Shown: positions 12,203 to 22,700 of the stretch, piece by piece | Layout of the letters: every line of letters starts with the position of its first letter | Numbering within the stretch: position 1 is the first letter of the stretch | Source of the DNA: Apostichopus japonicus | Taxonomy: Eukaryota; Echinodermata; Holothuroidea; Aspidochirotida; Stichopodidae | Reading direction: 5' to 3' | NCBI RefSeq assembly: GCF_037975245.1 | Contig: NC_092580.1 | Location: forward strand, 10,579,001 to 10,643,000 | DNA: 64,000 nt | Notes under the pieces: model-generated | Told to the model about the DNA's origin: nothing | The model's database searches: none | What the model saw: the letters and a program-made list of their open reading frames with translations, nothing else | Position numbers and translations under genes: made by a program

Positions 12203-12993
12203 CAAAACCGTTCAAAATGGTCTGAAAACAGAAGTGCTTAAACATTTCTGGCCAGTATTTAACCCGTCCTTCATCTCCAAAGTTTTGGAGAAGGTTTTTA
12301 ATGCACGACTTGAGCGACCCTAGCATACCAATGTCCTTCACGAACAGTTTGGACTTCGGGATGTTGCATTGAAGTAGTTTGAGTCAATTTCTGTTCAAAC
12401 AGTTTGCAGTAATATCGAGCTTTCGGAACCAGTACCCCTATAGAGTTTGGCGTTTCACACGGATCCGTGTGTTGGCTCAAGTTATTCACTATGTACACAA
12501 TCGTACATAGTCACAGCTTGACTATCAATTCCACTCATACGGTTGACACACAAATTTAACTTCATTGAAGCCTGTTAATTAACATCTCTACTAGTAGATG
12601 TGTTTTTGAGAATAATGAATATTGCTTTAGTGCTATCAAATAGTAGATGACAAGCAATACACGTAAACTGTATTGGTGACAAGACTGAAGTAATCATAAT
12701 CATAATCTGAAACATGTTCACGATGTATTGTTGAGGGCGGAAGGAGTTTCGATTAAATCCGTATCAGACAGTCAAAACTTGGCGTTTATCTTGATACAAC
12801 TCTTAATATAGATGCACATATATACCATATTTTTCATCTCTCTGATCTCAGTTCTGGACAGAGCACCTAAATCACCTTTTAATAGGTGCACTCGTTGTGG
12901 TTCTACATGAAGGGAGTATAGCAGTAGTAACTGCAGTAGGTTAATATTCTGTTTTAATGTATAAAAGTTCTCACTCAATTTAATCAGGCTTAA

Positions 12994-13368
12994 AGGCATT
13001 GAAGACTCGCCCCAAACCGCGTGCCGCCCTCTGAAAAAAAGTTAGCTTTCCGTTGCTTGCAAGGGAAGTTTTCTTCTTGTCGCTACAAAATGCAGACATT
13101 AATGAAACGTGATACATTGTTATCTTTTATCTGGACCTGAGATCAGGTGGTTCCATAACATCTCCCCGCTGAGATGTCCATCGCTGCTATGTACACTGTG
13201 TTGTGGGTATTGACCGTTGCTGCATGTATTGACTGTACACAAGTTGTGTGTGTATTTTCTGAGATCAATTGGCGGTGTCTGACACTTCTGCTACACCTCA
13301 TTCGAAAATAGGTCAGATTACCGGCATCAGAAGTTTCTTTGTGCGCGAGTCTTCACTCCATCTAACGT
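12994..13368. mobile_element. TTAA-inserting MITE, 375 bp, absent from copy A
   Basis: It is flanked by TTAA at 12990-12993 and 13369-13372. Near the ends lie GAAGACTCGC and its complement as an inverted repeat core. The homologous site in copy A (about 2325-2345) lacks the insertion. TTAA target duplications are typical of piggyBac and Kolobok superfamilies; there is no coding capacity. Confidence 0.8.
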
Positions 13369-13469
13369 TTAAACCTGATTAAGTTGACTAATCATTGTAC
13401 CACAAACAACTGACTTACATAGCCCATGCAGTTGTTAGTATTTAGAGCTATTATACTCTATAAGATGCA

Positions 13470-13990
13470 TTGATCTTTTGACCTCCACAAAAAACATCGT
13501 CCAATTTTTACTCAAGGCGTTGCCAAATACCAAGTTTATCAAAGATTTAGTTTGGAGTCATGAAGTTTGTAAGGTTTTCAGACTTTGACCTCTGCAGAAA
13601 ACCCTTCGGTTCTTAAAGTCAATAAAGGGGATCCACATATTGAGTATGAAATACATTCAAGTTTTTACTTTTGGAGTTTAACCGTTTTAACAAGGTTTTC
13701 AATTTTTGACCTCTGTTGACCTCAAGTGATCATTAACCTTCACATAAAACATGCACTCATATATGAGTGCAAGTTATAAGGTGGATTCAAGTACCAGGTA
13801 TGAAGTTTACCCAAGCTTGAATTTGTTATCGTGTTTACAAGGTTTTCAAAATGTGCCTCTGGAAATCGCAAATAAGACTGTTCTACTTGCATATAGTTAC
13901 ATCCACATGCAAAGAATTCAGTTCACCCGAGTGCTTTTGAAGCTATCGTGTTTAAATGGTTGTAAGGCTTTGACCACACATGTTCTTGAT
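13470..13990. repeat. Degenerate GACCTC minisatellite, copy B
   Basis: Counterpart of 2505-3060 in the second duplication unit, with the same order of units and shared motifs such as TTTGACCTCTG and AAGGTTTTCA. Confidence 0.6.
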
Positions 13991-16495
13991 CTCCACAGAA
14001 AACGATAGGAGGATTCTTCTACTTCAACGGTGCATCCACGTACCTAATTGAAGTTCACCCACCATACAATTCTTGAGTAATCGTGTTTGCAAGCCAAGGT
14101 GCCACAAACACACATACACCATCATCATCGCAAAGAACATTCCTTTCGCCTTCGGCAAGGAATGAAAAAATGAATGACAACATATCAATCACGACAATAA
14201 ATCATTGAATGTAGAAATGCATGCGTTTTATATTTGCGTAGAGAGCTATATATACTGCGTTTTCAGAGTATTCTAAGTAAGAATTAATGCCAATTAACTA
14301 TAGTCAATAAAACTTAACTATCTTAAAGTTCTAATAGTGTTGAATTATATATACATATACAGCGGCATCAGAAATAAACCAACTCATTGTGCTATATTGC
14401 GTAACCGTATAGTCCTCTGGCATGTTCGACGTTACACGTGTAATCCAATTAACGCACTAATGCGAGCAATAAGATCAAAACTAATGCAGCTTCGCATAAA
14501 TAATGTCATTTAAAACATAACAACTGTACAAAATATCCATTCTAAATAGCCCTATATGATTTCTAAATATTAAAACCTCTCTCATTTCATAACTACATGA
14601 CACCAAAGGCCTATCATGATTTTGAGCAATATGACTTGGATACTGTCTTGGGCAGTCTACCTCAGCGGCAGATGATAGAACGGCTGATTCAACAACTAAT
14701 CGTACAATTATTTTGTTCTTTTCCTCGTGATCTCTAAATACACCAACCTTCTTTATAATCTTCCGATCAGTTGATGCCGTTTTCCCTCAACGTATAACTA
14801 GTATATAGTCTATTATATGAGTGAATAGATATACAGTGACAGAAAGTGGCAAATCACCAATGTCATTTGCCCAGATGTTTCGAGAAACTAATGAAACACA
14901 TGTAACTTCCCTGTTGGTTTTCTGCGTTTTATAGGGTACCTTTCGTATTCCCATAAACTGGTTTGTCACGCAATGCACGTCTGTGGATAGTTTATGATGA
15001 TTTACTTTGGTTGTGCTAATATTTGGGCAACATATATATACCCTTTCATCAATGCACTTCAACGTTCAAAGGTAGCATACGTCTATATCAAAAATACCCC
15101 CAAAACAAGTTTTTTTTATTGACTTACACACTAACTCATAAAAGTAATGTGGTCTCTAATTCTAGATAGACGTTCTCACTAGCTAAACGCGTCCAATCAC
15201 TGTATAGCTGACACGTCCGTTGGCCATTCACGGCATCTGTATTCCGTACCATGGCTATGCAGAAGTTTTTGCTATGAGAGCCTGAAGTTTCGTCACTTGT
15301 AAACAAACCTCATACTCAGTAGTAAAAGAATTTCGTACGCTGCTCATGGGCGGCTAAAGTGGTCTCAATTGTCCCAATTTTTGCACAAGTCTACTTCCGT
15401 TTATGCTCTTCAACATCCAAGCCCCACAATAACAGATCCTGATTGATTACATATCAACAAGATGTTCTCCTGCTGCTTTATTTTGGTACTTTTACTGAGA
15501 TAAGAGAGCAATCGGGCGGATTGATTTATAGACTATAATAGGAGTATGCCTCCCAAAGATCATCTTTTGCTCTGTACGGTTAATTATTTCTTTTCAAAAT
15601 ACTAACCAATAACCAGCAAGCACATGCTTGCGTGGTATGTACGATAGTTGTTATTGTTGTCTTTCCCAAATATATATTTACATTCCATTTTATATGTCGT
15701 CCACAACGACCGCGTACGCGTCCTCTGTGCACACTACATATCATTCCAAATGCATGCAGAGAATGTATCGGCCAGACACGACATAGTACCGGTAATACCA
15801 TTCAACATGATTATTTTATATCTAACCATTCCTAAGCACGGGTTAACTGCATGGATCTTATTTATATCATTTCTACACCGGTTTAACAGATTCTAAGTTC
15901 GCCTTCTCACGAAGTCCGGTGGAATATCTTTCCTATGAACAAACTATCTAAAAAAAAATTAGTGTATGAAAATTTCTTTGGAAAGTTTATCCACAGGACA
16001 TTTGTCGTTTCAAATTAATCTGTTAGTAACTTTTCGAACATTTATTTTAAAGTCGGTCATTTGTATTGACTGGTTAGGGAATAGTTAGTTTGATTGTGAT
16101 GACACGTTCGGGGTAACGCGGTTAGGTTTCCAGCAAAGCAGAGTCACATTAAATAATATTCACGCATGAAATTGAAAAAAGATATTCACAGCTCTTGACA
16201 TTTTAGCATGCAGTTACCGCACAGTGATCCGTCACATGAACTATTGCAATTTTGCTCACTCAACCGCGCTCTGTGATCTCTGGGGCAAATCAAAATAATT
16301 ATAAAACTAACATATAAATTTTTGGGGCTCCTAAACTAGATGTCTGAAAATTGACTGATCAATTTCTAGTGCATTTCTTTGTACGGGAATCGTGGGAATT
16401 TATCAAGGGGTAAACTTGAAGGTTAAAAGTGCAAAGAGTTAAATACCTTGGAAGAGTTTTATAGGAAGATAAAGAGGTATAATATCACCTCATGA

Positions 16496-16830
16496 CAGGC
16501 GCGTAGCCAGGAATTTGCCAAGGAAGGGGCGAAACTGTAGATTCGGCATCTCAAACTATCAGAGCCGTATATAGTCTCTATATACGGCTCTGCAAACTAT
16601 CTAAGCGTAGCGCCACCATGATTGGCGCGAAGCGTACAAGAAAATTTGGCTGAAAATGCCTCCCAGATCGCTGGAAATGGCACTTCCCAGGCCTCGTAAG
16701 TTGCATCTTAGCATTTTCTCTTTTGAAAATACTAGCTATATCATAAAACATTATTATTTTTTTTTTAAATATGCTCAAGGGGGGGGGGGCGGCTGCCCCC
16801 TTCGCCCCCCCCCCCTTGGCTACGAGCCTG
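16496..16830. mobile_element. hAT-like MITE, 335 bp
   Basis: The ends are CAGGCGCGTAGCCAGG and the complement of CAGGCTCGTAGCCAAGG. The perfect 8-bp target duplication CCTCATGA lies at 16488-16495 and 16831-16838. It contains a perfect-looking 30-bp palindrome (AGAGCCGTATATAG and its complement, 16561-16591) and the 95-bp module in reverse orientation at 16597-16690. Confidence 0.93.
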
Positions 16831-17039
16831 CCTCATGACAATAGACATACTTCTGGTATCTTCCTAGAGTTTTCTCATACAGCAGAAGATATAATGTTTC
16901 CGTACAGAATAGAAGTGCACTACACATTTAAAGATTTGTATTGATTAAACTGTCATCTTTGAAAAATTTACCAGAAACTCAAAAATTGTGCAAACATGGC
17001 ACCATCAATTTTCTGAATCATAACCGTGTAGATTTTTTG

Positions 17040-17680
17040 CTATGGGAGCCTAAAGTACTTGTTTTCGTCATTTGCAAACAAAGTTACAAGCTCTTTACTC
17101 AGTAGTAAGCAATTTTCAAGTCGTACGCTGCTCCCGGCAGGCGCGTTGCCAGGAATTTGCCAAAGGGGGGGGGCCAAACTGTAGATTCGGCATTGCAAAA
17201 AAGCGTAGCGCCACCTGTTGGCGCGAAGCGTACAAGAAAATTTTGGCTGAAAATGCCTCCCAGATCGCTGGAAATGGCACTTCCCAGACATTGTAAGTTG
17301 TATCTTAGCATTTTCTCTTTGAAAATACTAGCGATATCATAAAAACATTAAAAATATGTATATATATATGCTCAAGGGTGGGGGCGGCTTCCCCCTTCGC
17401 ACCCCTCCCCTTGGCTACGCGCCTGGCTCCCGGAGGCGTAAAATGGCCAAATTGTCTCAATTTACCGATTTGTTTTGCATAACATGTACTTCCATTATGT
17501 TCTCCAACATCCAATCCAATCCACAAAAACAAACTTATCCTCATTTATAACATTTCAAAAATAAAAGGATGTTCTCCTGCTGCAGCGGCTTTTTGACGCT
17601 TTTCCTGAGACACGAGAATAATGTGGCGGGTTGATATAGACTCTAATAGGCGTATGCCACCTCACAGAACTACATGAAAT
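17040..17680. repeat. Third, partial copy of the TRIM-upstream segment
   Basis: This region resembles 4235-4530 and 15265-15560. Shared landmarks include GCTATG(G/A)GAGCCT, CTTTACTCAGTAG, ATGTTCTCCTGCTGC and GTATGCCACCT, in the same order. It is interrupted by a 288-bp hAT-like element at 17138-17425 with a perfect 8-bp target duplication. It shows that at least three duplication units once existed here; no third TRIM coding exon is visible. Confidence 0.75.
17138..17425. mobile_element. hAT-like MITE, 288 bp, same family as 16496-16830
   Basis: The ends are CAGGCGCGTTGCCAGG and the complement of CAGGCGCGTAGCCAAGG, with a perfect 8-bp target duplication GCTCCCGG at 17130-17137 and 17426-17433. 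It is a close relative of the element about 650 bp to the left and carries the module in reverse orientation at 17200-17288. Confidence 0.93.
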
Positions 17681-17689
17681 TTAAAATCG

Positions 17690-19470
17690 ATGACTACATG
17701 CTGCATAAAGTAGCCACTTTAGTACCGTAGTAGTATACTGATTGTCTTCACTTCACATTGGAAAGGAGAACAAAGGGTCGATTAAACTGTAATCAAAGTT
17801 CAAAATATATCTACAAGATTGACATAAGATAATTGAATCATGGGAGCTGGATCTTCATCTTCTATTCACTGTATTTTTTGTCCAATAGGTTGTGTTAGTA
17901 TTATCTAGTTTTGCGAAATGTTACTTAGTAACTAGTTGTACTAGCCTAATTAGTACGTAGCATAGGCAGTGCTAGTTAGAATTTAACAACGATAGGCCTA
18001 GTACTTTTCAACAAATAAGCAATGCCAAAGGTACGGTACTCAGCACACATGCCATGCAGGCCTTAGTTTGGTTACTGTACTAATACTAGGCTACAGACAT
18101 TAGGAGGAAAAGGTCAGCTAAACTATATCTCCTATCATCAGTATCACTATCAGCCTAATTAATGTTAGGGTGGAAGCCTATACAAACTACACAAAGTTTG
18201 TCTGAATTGCAGAATATTCCACACAGAAAGCTCCATGCGCTAGCTGGCTGGCACAAACTAAGTAACCAAATTACCCTTCAAGAATTTCCCTTTTTAAAAA
18301 ACCACTAAATTCAAAAAGAAAGAGATTCTGATTACATTGTTTGTAATAATATCACAAACAAATTTTAGCTTGAATAAGGACCCATAGTAATAATTATAAT
18401 GATGAGTTTTGAAAAGGAATGGCCAAAATTGAACCATTCTGATGGGGTAGCCACAACAATATAATACATTGAACTTACTTTGTTTTTGGCATTTCTACTT
18501 GTATTGAACATCACCATAATATTTATAACGATTAAATGATGGGTCATTCTTCAAAAGAAAGGCAAAAATGATCCCCCCTGATAGTGTAACCACAGCAGCA
18601 AGATACTATGAACTTTGGTTAAGTTTTGGTATGTCTCTGTGTATTACTAGACTCCCTATATGCCATAGCCAACCTCTTTTAAGGGTGTCGCTCCAAAGTT
18701 GCAGGGTGTTTTGCAGTTACTCTATTAGTTTGATAGAAAGCAATTCCTGGACTTCTTCAGTGTCCATTCCAGTATAAAGGTCCATATTGCATTTGTTAGC
18801 ACATAGCAAAATTTGTTAGCAATTTTTAGCATTCCATCCATTTATTTACATATCAGCAACTTGCAATTGATGAAAGAGAGATAACTGTGATAGAATTGTT
18901 ATCCAGCGAACCTTTACAAGTAACTATAAATGCCAAAATCTCCAAAGAGAAGAAAACTAAGCTCTTAATGGTCATATACGTGAGCTTTTGTTAACATGAA
19001 CAAGATAGCTAGCCTACCGCAGCTGAGTTTGGTCATCCAGACGGAACATTTGATCATCTCTGTCGACGGTGCAACCATTAAAAAAATTGCCCATGTTTAA
19101 TAGGCCCTCATTATATTCTTTTAACTACAAACAAATGACAAATAATAAAAATTATATCATATTTGAGACACTTTTTCAATAATATGGTATTGTGCAATAA
19201 TTGGGCAATAATATGATGTAGTCCCACTCCCATAGTGGTCATCTTAATTATGGACTTTGAAGGTGACTCTGCTGTACTGTAGGGTGTCCGCCTCAAAGAT
19301 CCAATAAATCTGATGAGATAACTTGTTTAAGCTTCTTTGAAATGTACTCAGAAGTAGCTACCGTACCTAAAAGTCATTTGTGCACTTGTTTTGTGTTGTT
19401 GTTGCTTGTACATCATCATCATCATTCAGGAACTGCAGTAATCATAGGATGTATTTCATTTTCTTATTTT
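17690..19470. other. Non-coding DNA upstream of the RPUSD3-like gene
   Basis: No coding exon recognised. A pyrimidine tract ending in CTGTAG just before 19478 looks like a splice acceptor, so a 5'-UTR exon and promoter of the RPUSD3-like gene should lie in this interval. The exact position was not found. Confidence 0.4.
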
Positions 19471-19488
19471 CCTGTAGACTAACCTGAA

Positions 19489-19723
19489 ATGAGTGTGAGG
19501 CTGGGTCAATGTTGCGGCAGATTACTGCATGTCCAACTGGAGAAACCATGGCAGAAGTCTGAGATTAGATTTGTGGGAAAGCTTCACACTGCATGGTATT
19601 CATCAAAGTCAAAACAAATTCAACCAGAATCTCTTATCCATGTTGACCAGCCCAACACCAATTCACCTGAGAATAAAGAAGAGTTGTTAAAGATCTTAAA
19701 GTCAAACATTTGTTCTCATAAAG
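19489..19723 (+). CDS. RPUSD3: RPUSD3-like exon 1 (start, presequence)
   Basis: Starts at ATG 19489 and ends before GTTTGT, phase 1. It encodes the predicted mitochondrial targeting region (Arg at 4, 11 and 27; Lys/His-rich to residue 42). A CTGTAG acceptor-like site 12 nt upstream of the ATG suggests an additional 5'-UTR exon. Confidence 0.85.
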
Positions 19724-22700
19724 GTTTGTAACATCTGTTTCCAAATTTTAAACCTTAGCATGTACCTTCCCTTTACTTTTCTTTTGGTGTTGTTGACAAT
19801 GTACTGTACAAAATATTTAAGGTTACACAAATGTATACAGAATAAAATATTTAAACAACTTGGAAATAAATGGAAAAGCAAATATAAACATTGTTACAAA
19901 AACGACACAGGCCCAACTAGAAAACATACACTTTTCTCTTGATTAACAACGTGCAATTATAACATTACACAATAAATACAGAATATAGCAACACACCTAT
20001 TAAAAGAGAGTCAGAAATGTCAGTCAGAAAACTAATCATTCAGTTAAAAACCATTTGAATTATAATATGTCATGACTGACATAAAGAGTGATCCAGTAGA
20101 ATACAAAAGTAACATGAATTTATTCAACAGTCATGAGAAATTCAAATTCGCTTCCCATTCTAATTATGGTACAGAATGATGAGCCGACATATTCATTAAT
20201 TTAGCACCTGACCATCCTTTAAAGTTGATCGTAGTCCGTTCACTTTTACAGTATGTCTCTTTTTGATCGCCGCACTAATCTCGTCGTTCCCAATATTTAG
20301 TTCTCACAGACTGACATGCATCTCCGATGCAAAATTGAAGCCTTGAAGAGTTGTAAGTCTGTGTATCTGACTTCTCTTTACACATTCACAGGTTAGCTAA
20401 CTTTGTGTATGTGTGTGTGATCAGGGTTTAATGCTTAAGTACTTGAAACTGACAATCTAAACATCCTGGTGAAATTTCCATTCAGTTCCTACATGTTTGG
20501 TATTTTTTGAGATTATATAATATTTAGACAAAGTTTAACCTTGAAACAAACATTGATTCTCTACAAAATATGAATTAAATAAGCTTCTTGAAGTATACAT
20601 GTACATTCGGGCTCATTGATTTTATTGTAATTTAAGCTTTAATAGACCCTGATGGGAAAGTCGCAAAAAGGAACCCAATCCAAGATTTGTAAAACCAAAT
20701 ACAAGTCTCACATGATAGCCTACTTATATTACATTTCTCTGCTACAAACCAAAAGGGAGGGTACCTCTTAACTGTGGTAACCATCTTCTTTGTTGTACCT
20801 TATTATATCTACTATCAGAGCATGTATGGTAATGTTTTTTTGCATTTGCAAAACTCTGAAATTCCATTTCATGGCCCACCCGTCACTTCCTCCCACACCC
20901 CGTTTCTTCCTCACGTCTCCACAGATGTTGGGTGCTTACTATCTGTACGTTGCGCAGTTTCTGTAATCTCTATTGATTGCAATTGTAGTACAGTATATTG
21001 TGAGTTCAAAAGATTTTTTTTTCAGAAACAGATTTATTAATTAAGTGACAAAGAAAGATGTGACTCACTCTGTGTGTTTTCCCCTATACTTTGTTTCTAT
21101 ATTACACTTATAATGCTGACTTAATACCCTTTGTTTGATTTAAATTTTAAAATACAAATCATATTGACATGCCCGAGACTGCTAGCTTTCGGCTTGTATT
21201 TGTAGTACACTGCATCAGAAGTAAATGAGAGGGTATTTCAAAGTATTAGTTTAGTGAATCCAAAGGTTTAGAAAGCCAGCATAAACTCATTTGAAACATT
21301 ATCCATGAGATGATCGAGTACAAACACTAGCTTAGACATCAAGCCTTCTCATTTCGATAAGTGTTCAGAGAATTATGAGGCAGGCGTTCCTGGTTGGGGA
21401 GTGCCATTTAATGTCCCCATCGATATATGTATTGATATACGTACTTTCTTAATTGTTTTACTTAAATGTTTTTGATTTATAAATTGATATCTGCAGATGG
21501 TTTACTCGTAATTGCAAAGCCACCCGGGGTGTCAGTTAACACAGGAAGAACGGACGCTGTCTCAGTCACTGAAGTCGTACCTCAACTGGCGGAGGCTTGT
21601 AATCTACCTTTTCTGGAGATAGTCAAAGCACCAGAGAAGTTAGTATCATGCTCTTTTATCTCCTCTAATAGTCGATGCCAAAAGTTGTTATGTAGATGAT
21701 AGGTTTGTCTTTGTTCTTTAAGTATGCCCTGTGATTTTCTGCAGAGACCTTGAGCAAAGCAAAATGTTGTATTTAGTTAAACTTGGTTGGCACTAAAAAT
21801 TAAATTGAAGTTACTATTAGTGATTGTATTATGTATAGTACCATTTGGAATAGTCTTTCTCATAGCACACCCCTCCAAATTCAGTCGGACTTAAATAGTA
21901 AATGAATAGTAAATAATGTGTTAAAAAATATAAAATTAAAGGAGATGTTAACCCTGGGGTTCTGCAGTGACATCATAGTAAAGATTACTATTCTTAAACC
22001 CTCTGTGAAATAACTAGTCAAAACTCACTTTCCACCAAATTCTAGGAATTTTCTAACTATTTTTTAAACCTACTGTGTTGGCGGCCATTATATAACCAAA
22101 GGAGCTTTTAAAATTGCGTCAGCAAGCTACATCGTAAGTTAAACAATTCTCCTCTCTACATATGAATGGTACACTTGCTCTCGGAGATTGTTTGGAAGTT
22201 GGTGCAAAGTGCCAAGCATATCGTTGTGTAAATAAGAGAGGGGCAGAAGGAACAGGAAAGGGAAAACGATATTATGGAATTCCTGACAAAAAAAAATTTC
22301 CAGAGAAAAGAGCATTTACAAAAGCACCAGGCTTGACCCTCCGTAGCAGAACTGTCTTCTAGCATCATAAAGTAACTGCCGGTGCAGGACACATGTGTGA
22401 TCTGTTTAGCAAGCTCTAGGTCTCCTTGTCTCAGTTCTTCCACTATGTATATATTCTGGAATTGTAGCAGTCAAGTCCAAATGCATCCATGTTCTCTTTT
22501 TTCCAAAGTTCTCGAGCCCGGAAAGAGTTTCGGAAGAAAATTTGACTACATATTGCCTTAGTTATTATGAACGGCGCATAGGAAATGTATGTGTTGAAAT
22601 GTGGCTCACTTACTTCACGAAACAAGAGGGAACTCCCTACTCGGAATTAAAAGAACATGGCGAATGCCATGAGTGACAATTTGGTTGACTTTTAAGGTTG

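Larger units (their letters stand above)
9544..16022. repeat. Segmental tandem duplication, copy B
   Basis: Second copy of the 1-4975 unit. It is longer because of transposon insertions at 11109-12202 and 12994-13368 that are absent from copy A. Copy B continues leftward through the rest of the TRIM gene to 8750, whose counterpart in copy A lies outside the window. Non-coding parts diverge more than the gene, with many small indels. Confidence 0.9.
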
